From positions 144,755,855-144,819,854 of the forward strand of contig OZ018324.1 of the NCBI GenBank assembly GCA_963969495.1: DNA of 64,000 bases. Reading direction: 5' to 3'. The translations under genes were made by a program, and so were the position numbers. The notes below the pieces were generated by a model. It was not told where the DNA came from, did not search any database, and worked only from the letters and a program-made list of their open reading frames with translations. Source of the stretch: Ceratothoa steindachneri (lineage: Eukaryota > Arthropoda > Malacostraca > Isopoda > Cymothoidae). Positions 49,976 through 59,965 of the stretch are shown in pieces (position 1 is the stretch's first letter; every line of letters begins with the position of its first letter).

Positions 49976-50640
49976 CCGCCATGCCGATGGACTGCCAGGC
50001 CACCAGGCGGGAAGGGTGGTCCCAAATGGTGGCGCCTGGCTCTGCCGGGCCTGTAAGCACCTCTTGCAGTGCGGGCTACTGCAGGGGACCCTCCATATCT
50101 CTCTAACCGGAGAGGAGACTCACTCCTCTCCTTCGCCTATGGGTGTAGGGGACTCCCCCTCACCCCCTTCTCTGGAGGTGCTTTCCGGCAACTCCCTCTT
50201 TCCAAGGGGACTGCCAAGAAAGCCAGCAGGCAGCCCTTAGCCAGCCGCTCCACATCGAAGCGGCTTGGTAGGGCAAACCCCCTTAGGGGGGAGAGGGAAG
50301 CCAGGCCCCTTCAGTCGCTTCTCTCAAAAGACCTTCTGGCAAGAATTTTAAACCATGCCACGGTCAAGGCCTGTGCCTTCCCAAACAAGACTGGTGATGG
50401 TGCCAAGGGGACCTGCGATGTCCTGGGAGGGGATGGCCAACTGGAGGCCCCTCCTGTGATAGACATGGTCTTTGTGGAAACCCAGCCTCAGGCGGTAGGG
50501 GCTTGCATGCACATGGGAGAATCCGGGCTTCACGCCAAGCACCGTACCCGAATCCGCCCCTATGCAAGGTCCTCCACAAATGGCTGGGGCCTCTGAGGCA
50601 GTAAAAGGAGGGGAGGGATCTCCTCTAACTGGTTTCGCAA
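49976..50640 (+). pseudogene. Family-N ORF1 front part, copy 3
   Basis: A region of open frames that reads GDPPYLSNRRGDSLLSF, LSKDLLARILNHATVKACA and PPVIDMVFVETQPQAVGA. It is Pro/Gly/Ser-rich and of low complexity, without a known domain. The parallel stretch in copy 5 is 57520-58310. It ends at about 50640, where it is joined to ORF2 text. The start codon could not be fixed. Confidence 0.6.
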
Positions 50641-50659
50641 CCCCCACCACCACAGGATG

Positions 50660-53600
50660 GCCGGGCTGGGGGATGCGCGGTTTACACCCGGCATGATGTC
50701 TCCGTTCTTTCAATTTAGATACCTCCTTTCAGGCAGTGGCTGTGCAGCTGCACCTGGATAGGAGGTATACTATCATTTCTGCGTACATTCCACCGTCAGC
50801 TGACTTCGACGCGCAGGACTTCAGCCGCATCGCGGCACGGTTGCTGAGGCCCTCACTGTCCGAGAACCGCTTCATTTTCTTGCCTTGACCTATTCTTTTG
50901 CTCTTCGGATGCACAGCCTGATTTTGATTGGGGGGGGGTCAATGACCTCCATGGTAATGATCACTTTCCCATTTAAATATCATTTCCAGGGCAACTGCCA
51001 CCTGAGAGCCCACCTCGGTGGTGCTTGGCGCGGGCGCAGTGGCCTGCATTTCAGGAAATGACTTAATTCTCTATCTCAGTCGAGGAGTTTAGGTCGGTAG
51101 ATGAGGCCGTTGAGTTCTTCCCCGGCAACCTCATCGCCGTGGGCCTGACTACTATTCCTAGGACGTCTGGCTATTTTGCACGCCGACCACTCCCATGGTG
51201 GTCGGCCGAGTGTGAGACGGCCCTCAAACATAAGCGTTATGCCTACTGTGCTATAAGCGCCGCCCAAACGATTTCACTGTCGCTGAATTTCGTCGGGCTA
51301 GGGCCCGGTATATTTCGAAGCACGCCCGCCGCTCTTCTTGGCGGGCATACGTGTCTTCACTTAACGTGAAGACCCCTTTAGCAGAGGTGTGGAAGCAAGT
51401 TAAAAGGATTCGGGGCAAGTTCTCGCAGATTCCCCCTCCCGTTCTCCAGGAGAATGGGACCGCAATCTCGTACTCCGCGTCCGTGGCGGAATCCTTAGCG
51501 ACCACTTTTTCTGCATTCTCTAGCCGGGATGTTGCTCCGCCAGCATTCAATGCACGTCGTGATGTCGCCGAAGGCCACTGGCTGGAATTTACTTCCAGAG
51601 GCGGAGAACCCTCCAACGACAGGTTTACTGTGAGTGAGTTGCGCTCCGCTCTTGCTTCGTGCGCGGACACCGCCCATGGTCCGGACGATGTACCGTACGC
51701 CATGCTTTGACACCTGGGTGAGCAAGGCATGGCATTTCTGTTAGATTTATTCAACACGATCTGGGTGGAGGGTATCCTCCCAGATTCCTGTCGAGTCGCT
51801 ACTGTGCTTGCCTTTTGCAAACCGGGGAGAGATCACTCTACTCGGGCCGGTTACTGCCCAATCTCTCTAACCTTTTGCGTTTGCAAGTCGATGGAGAAAT
51901 TGGTAAATGTTAGATTAGCCTTTTTTTCTGGACAGCGGAGGCCATCTGTCTTTTGCACAGTGTGGCTTCTGCAAGTTCCACTCCACGTCGGATGCTCTGC
52001 TCCGACTGGAAAATGCCGTCTGCGAGGCCTTCCTTCGTAGACAGCACTATGCCATGGTCTTTTTCCTTCTGGATAAGGCCTATGATACCGCATGGCGATA
52101 CGGTATCATGGAGACTCTACACACGATGGGGGCCAGGGGACGCCTCCCAATGTTTATTTCTGAATTTTTGCGAGATCATCGATTCCGCGTATGGGTGGGG
52201 GGATCCCTCTCCGGCCCAAAGAAGCAGGAAGAGGGTGTCCCGCAGGCTAGTGTCCTCAGTGTCACACTCTTTGCCCTGAGCATCAACGGCATCACCTCGG
52301 TGCTGCCGGAAGATGTTCTTGCTACGCTCTACGTGGACGACCTTTCGATCTCTTTTGGCGTGGCCCAGATGCCAACTCTGGAGCGTCGACTCCAACAGGC
52401 ATTGAACCGCGTCTCTCGATATGCTCTAGCGCACAGGCTTCGGTTTTCTTTGGCCAAGACTAAGGTGGTGCACTTCTGCCGCCAACCACGGCTTCACCCC
52501 GATCCAGATTTGTTTCTTAATGGGGTACGCCTGGAAGTGGTTGAATTGCACCGTTTCCTTGGTCTTGTATTCGGCCCACGCCTCATCTGGGAGGCTCATA
52601 TTCGCAGCCTTAGGGTCTCTTGTACCCGCGCCATGGATATTCTCCGTTCCGTGACGTTCAGCGCTTGGGGCGCTTATAGGGCTACTGCCTTACTTTTTTA
52701 TCTATCCTTTGTTCGTTCGAAGCTCGACTACGGATGCGAGTTTTATGCATCCGCACCCGAGCGTTTATTGCGGAAGGTGGACTCGATCCACCGCACCGGC
52801 CTCAGCCTTGCGACCGGTGCCTTCCGCACTTCCCCCATTGAGAGCCTGTTGGTCGATGCTGGGGAGATGCCACTCGCTCTGCGCCGCGTGCAGTGCATCA
52901 CTCGCCTGTACGCGCGAGCCCGGCGCCTCCCTCAGTCGCCAACCGCTCTCACTGCATCCGCAGCTGATCTCGATGGTGTCTATGCCGCCGAGAGACGCCA
53001 GTCATACCCTAAGCCTTTTGGGTTTAGGGCCAGGAAACTCCTTCGAGAGGTAGATATCGCTCTCGGGCCGGTGGCGCCCCTGGTTCTGCCCAGGACGCCA
53101 CCCTGGAGGGTACCACATTTGGCTATTTGTCGTCACGCTGGAACCGTGCCAGTGTATACGGATGGCTCCAAGTCCCAAAAGGGGGGTCGGCTTCCACGCC
53201 GTGTCCCCTCTGCTTGAAGTCAGCGGGGCTCTGCCAGGCGCTGCGTCTGTCTTCACGGCCGAGCTGGTGGCAATACACCACTCGGTACCGGAGATTACGC
53301 GACGTGCCCGGTTCGGAGACCGGATTGTGATCTATAGCGACTCACAAACCCCCCTGAGTGCTCTCGGGGCATTGGAATCTCCGCATCCCCTGGTTCGCGA
53401 TATCCGTGACGCCACAGTTTTGGCGAACCCGGCAGATGTCGAGATTATCTTCTGCTGGGTTCCTGGAAATGTAGGAATTGCGGGGAATGAACGCGCCAAA
53501 GAGTCCGCGAGGACTCTGCGACCGGACCAGCGTTTCGCTCTTCCTCACCCCGACTACATTGGCAGGAATACGGGCATCTCTTCGGACTGCTTGGCAAAGA

Positions 53601-53940
53601 AGATGGGATATGGTCGAAGGGAACTTAAAGTTGCGTGCCATTGCGCCGCGATGGCTTCAGGTCGCTTTCTGTCGTCTCCGAATCGGTCACACTGTGTGAC
53701 GCATCGCAATTTGATGGAGCGCTCGCCTGCTTCCTATTGTGACGATTGCGTCGTCCCCCAGACTGTTTGGCACATTCTTGTCGAATGTCCCAGTCTGGGT
53801 GATCTTCGCGCACGTTACCTGTCCCGGTATCGGGATGGGCGGGGTCGCTACCGCCTGTCCTTTGTACTCGGGACGAGTGCGTGCACATTGACTGGTGGAT
53901 TAATAGACTTTTGGGGGGGAGGACGGCCTTCTCCCTTTTA
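50660..53940 (+). pseudogene. Family-N ORF2, copy 3: endonuclease, RT, RNase H
   Basis: Endonuclease is partial: GCAVYTRHDVSV at 50670, then a deletion removes GDLN and adjacent text, and the SDH equivalent reads NDHFPI. Connector with DDVPYAML stops at 51707. RT fingers TVLAFCKPGRDHSTRAG, A motif altered (FFLLDKAYDTAW, normally FFDLxKAYDTAW), B motif EEGVPQASVLSVTLF, C motif LYVDDLSISFG (about 52330). A 387-codon open frame (52054-53217) spans the RT palm to the RNase H start. RNase H: VYTDGSK, TAELVAIHHS, IYSDSQTPLSALG and CWVPGNVGIAGNERAK (about 53454). Zinc motif YCDDCVVPQTVWHILVEC. Loss of the A-motif aspartate makes it inactive. Confidence 0.9.
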
Positions 53941-54109
53941 TTTAACTAGGGTTTGTTGTTTTTTTTGTTATTGTTTTCTTTCTAGGTCGCACGCTCCTAC
54001 GTTGTTTTGTTATCAATTTTTTATTTTAAAGTAGCCTAGAACTAGGCTGTTTGTTTGCGGCAACTTATGCCCAAGTGGGCAGTCGTCAGATAGCCCCTTA
54101 AAAAACAAC

Positions 54110-56125
54110 AACCCAACACGGTATATTTTGAAGCCCGCCCGCTACCCTTTTTGGCAGGCTTACGTGTCTTCACTTAATGGGAAGAGTCCCCTCTAGCACA
54201 GGTGTGGAAGCGAGTCCAAAGGATTCCGGGCAAGTTCTCACAGGACCCCCCTCCCGTTCTCCCAGAGAATGTGACCCCAAGCTCGGACCCCGCGTCCGTG
54301 GCGGAATCCTTTGTGACCGCTTTCTCCAGCCGGGTTGCTCCTCTACCAGCATTCAATGCACGTCATGATGTGGTTGAATGCTGCGGACTGGACTTTATCT
54401 CCAGAGGCGGAGAACCCTTCAATGACAGGTTTATTCTGAGTGAGTTGTGTTCCGTGCTTGCTTCGTGCGCGGACACCGCCCATGGTCTGGACGATGTCCC
54501 GTACGCCAAGCTTCGACACCTAGGTGAGCCAGGCATAGCCTTTCTTTTAGATTTGTTAAACAGGATCTGGGTGAGGGTCTCCTCCCAGATTCCTTGCGAA
54601 TCACTACTGTGCTCGCCTTTCGCAAACCAGGGAGAGATCACTCTACTCCGGCCGTTTTCTACCCAATCTCTCTAACTTCTTGCGTATGCAAGTTGATGGA
54701 CAAATTGTCAAATGTTAGATTAGCCTTTTTTCTTGACAGCGGATGCCATCTGTCTTCTGCACAGTGCGGCTTCCGCAAGTTCCACTCCATGTTGGATGCT
54801 CTGCTCTGACTGGAAAATGCCGTCTGCGAGGCCTTCCTTCGTAGACAGCACTATGCCACGGTGTTTTTCGATCTGGATAAGGCCTATGATTCGGCATGGC
54901 TATACGGTATCATGGAGACTCTACACGATGGGGGCGAGGGGACGCCTCCCAATGTTTATATCTGAATTTTTGCGAGATCATCGATTCCGCGTATGGGTGG
55001 GGGATGCCCTCTCCGGCCCAATGTAGCAGGAGGTTCTTGTCCCGCATGGAGGTTTCCTCAGTGTCACACTCTTTGCCCTGAGCATCAACGGCATCACCTC
55101 GGTGCTGCCGGAAGATATTCTCGCTACTCTCTACGTGGCTTCCATGCTGTATCCCCTCTGTTTGAAGTCAGCTTGGCTCTGCCAGGCGCTGCGTTTGTCT
55201 TAACGGCTGAGTTGGTGGCAATACACCACTCTGTACAGGAGATTACACAATGTGCCCAGTCCAGAAACTGGATTGTGATGTATAGCAACTCACAAAGCGC
55301 CCTGAGTGCTCTCGGGGTATTGGAATCTCTGCATCCCCTAGTTTGCGATATCTGTGATGCCATAGTTTTGGTAAGCCGGTTGGATGTCGAGATTATCTTC
55401 TGGTGAGTTCCTGGACATGTAGGAATTGCGAGGAATGAGTGCGCCAAAGAGTCTGCGAGGTCTCTGCGACCGGACCAGCGTTTTGCTCTTCCTCACACCG
55501 ACTACATGGCAGGAATACAGGCTGTTTGGCAAAGAAGATGCGAAACAGTTGAAGGGAACTTAAAGTTGTGTGCTATTGCGCCGCGACTGTTCCCATAGTT
55601 CTATATCCCCCCTCCCCTGATTCTGTGAAGGGGCTTCAGGTTGCTTTCTGTCATCTCCGAATCGGGCACACTCGTGTGACGCTCTCCTGCGCCCTATTGT
55701 GATGACTGCATTGGCCTCCAGACTCTTCAGCACATTCTTGTTGAATGTCCCAGTCTGGGTGATCTTCGCGCATATTTCCTGTCCCATACTGGGATGAGCA
55801 GGGTTGCTACTGCCTGTCCCTTGTACTCGTTGCGGATTCATTCACACCAACCTGTAGACTTTTAGACTTTTTGGAGGAAGCCGGTCTTCTCCCTGTTATG
55901 TAATATTTGACTATGGATCACATTCTTTCTCGCTGGGGGAGGGCGGGCCTTCCCTCGTTGACAGAGCTCACTTTATATTTTTTCAATTCATTTGTTTTCT
56001 TTTGCTTTTTCTGTTTGTATTTTTTTTCCTTTTGTGGCTTTTAATATAGCCTAGATTTAGGCTAGGTTCAGTATGGTGACTTATGCCTAGAAGGCAGTCG
56101 GCAGATGATATTAAAAAGAAAAAAA
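54110..56125 (+). mobile_element. Family-N LINE, copy 4 (connector to tail, deleted)
   Basis: Starts abruptly at the connector (GGTATATTTTGAAGCCCGCC), directly after the tail of copy 3. It keeps the 3' UTR (hairpin GCCTAGATTTAGGC, GACTTATGCC/AGGCAGTC stems) and ends near TTAAAAAGAAAAAAA at about 56112-56125, 0.3 kb before the AGK exon. A deletion joins the RT C motif to the middle of RNase H at about 55134. Confidence 0.85.
54118..55905 (+). pseudogene. Family-N ORF2, copy 4
   Basis: Connector AYVSSLNGKSPL and KRVQRIPGKFSQDPPPVL, RT entry DDVPYAKLRHLGE, then ITTVLAFRKPGRDHSTPA, QCGFRKFHSMLDALL, A motif FFDLDKAYDSAW (about 54865), then LYV at 55128. There the reading jumps to RNase H text (FHAVSPLFEVSLALPG), losing the RT C motif aspartates, the thumb and the YTDGSK block. 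MYSNSQSALSALG (normally YSDSQ, D to N) and a degenerate CWVPG follow. Inactive on several counts. Confidence 0.86.
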
Positions 56126-56438
56126 TATATATACATGATCCTAAAGTTTCAAGCTATATCTTTTAAAATGATTAAATCTGTGCCTGGTTAGCCATTGTAT
56201 AAAAAGAGTTAAAGGAAAACCAAGAAATTTTCCATGCATTGTATTTACCTCGTATTCCTCAATATGTATGAATGAGAATCACTGGATATAATAACTAGAC
56301 TTAAATTTTATTGAATTAACAAATAACTTAGGTATATGCATATTGTTTAAAAATATTGACCATAATTTTTTAAACACAATTCTTAGTAAAGTTCTGGTAC
56401 TGTGTATTATTAAGTCAATGGATTTAATTTCTTTTTAG
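56126..56438 (+). other. AGK upstream intron end
   Basis: AT-rich intron sequence running into a pyrimidine tract and acceptor (TTTCTTTTTAG at 56428-56438). No coding sequence. Confidence 0.6.
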
Positions 56439-56558
56439 AGAAGAATGTCTAATGCGGTCATATTGTGAAGAAGCCATAAAATATGGCAATGTGTGTCAAA
56501 GATTAAATGAAGAAGACAGGCATATAACAGTAATTTTAAATCCAGCTGCTGGCAATGG
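56439..56558 (+). CDS. Acylglycerol kinase, internal exon (partial gene)
   Basis: A 120-bp exon bounded by CTTTTTAG upstream and GTAAGA downstream. In frame (first base is the third position of a split codon) it reads EECLMRSYCEEAIKYGN, then RHITVILNPAAGNG. It aligns to the N-terminal part of animal AGK: the EAxxxGN helix and then the first strand and loop (ATVFLNPAAxKG in vertebrates), where the N-P-A-A block begins the nucleotide-binding kinase domain. AGK phosphorylates mono- and diacylglycerol to lysophosphatidate and phosphatidate in mitochondria and is also part of the TIM22 carrier-import complex (family knowledge). The last codon GG|G is split and completed by the next exon. Upstream exons are outside or unrecognised. 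Confidence 0.93.
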
Positions 56559-57179
56559 GTAAGAATCTAATGATTAGCATTAACCATTATCATTTAACCT
56601 TGGTTAGCTTCTATATTCCATAGAGGTTGTAAAGAACCCTCGATAGCACAACAAGGGCAGGTTAAAGAGGCTTTGTAGCTTCCTGGCTCCTAGTGTCCCA
56701 TTTAATCTTGTCATTTCTGACTATCTTCCATACATTCAATGCCCCATCACCCCCATGTTCATTATTGTAAAACTTTGATATGTAAAATTAACCCATTTGT
56801 TTCCTGCAAGAGGATGTCAGGTTAGTATGTATAATCTTGCTGTAGCTGACATCTGGATGATCATATACCCTCCCAGGCCCAATACATGCAGGAAGATCTG
56901 GAGTTATGTATCTTCAACACATTTTCACTTCCTCTCACTATAAACTTTCTGCTTAATATGTTCTTATTGGAAATATTCTTTAAACTTCAGGTTGTAGGGG
57001 ACGGGGGGGCATATGTTCATGTCAGTAAATAGAATTTAATCTGAGGAATGGTTTACTTAGTGTACTGGTAGTATTTCCTGATATTTCACTCATTCATTCC
57101 TCTGAACAGACATTTTTTTTTATATACATTGGTTCTGTTGCACTAGAAATTGTCAAATACTTGAATTATCCACCTTGCA
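56559..57179 (+). other. AGK intron, left part
   Basis: Begins GTAAGAATC. Unique-looking AT-rich sequence with no gene. It contains the left copy of the 13-bp duplication (57167-57179). Confidence 0.8.
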
Positions 57180-57519
57180 CCCCGTAAGGGGCGTGTGCAA
57201 TTTGCTATGCTGACAAGACTCAGCACCCCGTCCGACCCAAGCTTAGCCTCTTCTCTTTCCTTCAGACACTTGTGTTTCGCCCCTGTTTCCTCGCTTTTCA
57301 TACAACCTCTCTCACAACTTTTTCTAGTCAGCCTCTAATTTCACAGGGTAGATGCTGACCTTCTCAGCCAACTATCCCGGATCGGGGCTGAGAGGGGAGG
57401 GGACAATGTTTCCTAACCACTGAGCTCCGGTTCGGAATGGTGGGTTTTTAACAACCTGCTTCATCCCCACCCATACCTTTCTCACTTCACCATCTATTTT
57501 TTTTATGCCGTGCCCAAGG

Positions 57520-59955
57520 TACGGAGCTGCCATGAAAAAGGGCTGTCAGGTCACCAGGTGGGAGGGGTGGCCTTAAATTGCGGCACCTGGCTCTGCCAGG
57601 CCCGTACACACCCCTTGAAGAGTGGGCTACTGCAGGGGGTGATGAGCGTTTGCTTCCCATAAGAAAAAGGTCACCATGCCCATGAATGAAAATTAAAAAA
57701 AAAAAATCTCTCCCCATTTCCCCTTTAAGAACAACGGAGCTGCAGCTCCACAGAGAAAATGGAGGTTTCCCCTCTCCCATGGGTTTTCCAGGGGACCCTC
57801 CATAACTCTTCAACCGGAGAGGAGGCTTACTCCTCTCCTTCATGTACGGGTGTAGGGGACTCCCCTTCATCCCTTTCTCTGGAAGCGCTTTCGGGCACCT
57901 CCTTTCCAGTGGCAGTCTCCCCCTCTTCTTTCTAAGGGGACTGCCAAGAAAGCCAGCAGGCAGCCCATAGCCGACCACTCCCCATTGAAGCAGCTCAGTA
58001 GGGCAACCCCCCCTTCGGTCACTTCCCTCAAAAGACCTGCTGGCTAAAATTTTAAACCTAGCGGGGATCAAGGCCTGTGCCTCCCCAGACATGACTAATG
58101 ATGCTGCTGCCAATAGGACCTGTGATGTCCTGGGGGGCCCCCCCTGAGATAGACATGGTCCTTGAGGCAACCCAGCCTCAGACAGTAGGGCCTTCCATGG
58201 GAGCGAATCCGGGCTCAGTATCAAGCACTGAACTCGAGTCCACCCCTATGCAAGGTCCTCCTCAAATGGCTAGGGTTTTCAAGGCAGTACAAGGAGGGGA
58301 GGGATCTCATCTGACCGGTGCCCCTGCGACTGTCAGGACTGCCTCGGAGAAGGACCTGGCTGATGCCAGTCCATCTAGCCTGGTGGCTCCTGCAGGCGGA
58401 AGGAAGAAGCGGGTTCATTCCCCGCACTCCTCTCCTAAACAGAAAAAAAAAAGACTTAGGGCTCCTCTCCATCAGCAGGGCTTGCAGGGATGGATGGGTC
58501 TACTGCTTCGGTAAGCAACCAAGCCAAGATTGGCACATCCAGCCCATCTGGCTCCCACCCCCTGACTAAGACCAAAAGGGTGCAGGGTGGAGCCTCGACA
58601 TCAGGGCTCCTCATTCAGAGGTTACCTGGCATTTTTGAGCCCGCTGGCTTCAAACGCTTCTTAGTTATTTGCTCCACTGATGGCAGCATGTTGGCCAAGG
58701 GCATCAAGATCCATCATAGGAGAGCTTTAGCTAGTGCAATTGGTAGAGAGCCAAAGGTGACCCGTTTCTCGGATGGGAGCCTTCTGGCGAATGTGGTGAA
58801 TCCCTCCGAAGTGGCCAAGATAAGTGCTCTTTGGACACTTGATGGCACCCCGGTGAGTGTAATGACGCACTCTGTGAAAGGAGTAGTTTATGCAAGGGAA
58901 CTCATTGACTACTCCATAGAGGACATCACCTTAGAGCTGGCTGACCATGGGGCAGGCAAGGTCAAACGTGTGATAAGAAAAACAGGGAGGGGCCTTGAGA
59001 CCCACCCCTACACTGTTTGTCATGTTTGACTGTGACAAGCTCCCTGAGTTGGTGCATGCCGGTTGCTACCGCTACCGCGTAAAGGCATCCGTGCCACTGC
59101 TGCAGAGGTGCTATTACTGTCACCACTTCGGCCATTTGAATCGCTCATGTAGACGTGCAAAGTCGGAGTCACCCGAAGTATGTCTAAATTGCTCCAAAGC
59201 TGCACACGATAAGTCCAAATCGTGTGTGGCCAAGTGTGAAGTCTTTCAATTGCCAAGAGCCGCACCCTGCTTCTTTGAAGCAATGTGGTGCATATCTCCT
59301 TGAGAAAGAAATTCTGGCTGTTCAGGTCCAAGATCGACTCTCATTCCGCAGGGCTAAGGACTTGGTCCTGGCACGTCCGGCTCTGCCTCGGACGTCTTAC
59401 GCCTCAATACTTAGAAAGATACCCTCGGCTCCTGGCCCATCCAGGCCAACGAGCACATTTGTTTCCATGCCCATTCGGAGCCCTTCTGCAGGTTCTACTC
59501 AACTCGGGCGCTCCCCTGGTAAAGCTGGCGGAAAAAAGAGTTCGCACCCAGCCGTGGCTAAAACCAGGGCTACCCCTCCTTTTCCCATCATGAGCATTTC
59601 CCGTAAAGCCATCTTCCAGTGCTCCTAAAGCTGTCCCCCGAAAGGAGGACAGCAACAAAGGAGCTTCGGCTCCTTCGCCTACGCCTAGTGATGGTCTGGG
59701 TTTCTCTGAGACGGTGGGTCCTTGAAAAGAGGTCCCCACGCCTCCGAAGTCGCAACGCCTGCCTAAGATTTCGAGGCGGAGGGAGGAAAAGACTTGCATG
59801 GCGAGCCCAATCTCCCCCAATGAGTCCTCGAAGGCGACAGTGCCTTCAGCGCGTTGTCCGGCCAACAGCGCCCGGAGTTCTGCCTCCGGGAAGCATACGG
59901 CCATTCCCGTGAGGATCTTTTGTTTGAAGAGGGCCCCCGCGTATCCTCGGAGCTA
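57520..59955 (+). pseudogene. Family-N ORF1, copy 5 (most complete)
   Basis: Front: Pro/Ser-rich text including PEIDMVLEATQPQTVGPS (about 58145) and a basic PKQKKKRLRAP stretch (about 58432). Middle: QRLPGIFEPAGFKRFLVIC, GREPKVTRFSDGSLL and ALWTLDGTPVSVMTHSVKGV (58610-58900), a folded gag-like domain. Rear: zinc knuckles CYYCHHFGHLNRSC (about 59110), CLNCSKAAHDKSKSC (about 59185) and a broken third knuckle (QEPHPASLKQC). A Ser/Pro-rich tail follows to about 59955. Frameshifts at about 58500, 59030, 59240 and 59630. This arrangement of folded domain then three CCHC-type knuckles matches I/Jockey-group ORF1 RNA-binding proteins. Confidence 0.82.
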
Positions 59956-59965
59956 GGTCTGTAGG

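Larger units (their letters stand above)
49610..54106 (+). mobile_element. Family-N LINE, copy 3 (ORF1 core deleted)
   Basis: Has the family 5' start CCCCGTAAGGGGCACGGCG, a 5' UTR, the ORF1 front part, then directly the endonuclease (junction at about 50640, deleting the zinc-knuckle half of ORF1 and the start of ORF2). RT, RNase H and the 3' UTR follow, with the GCCTAGAACTAGGC hairpin and a short A-tail at about 54100-54106. It starts inside copy 2. No target duplication was found, so it may have arisen by template switching or tandem duplication. Confidence 0.85.
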
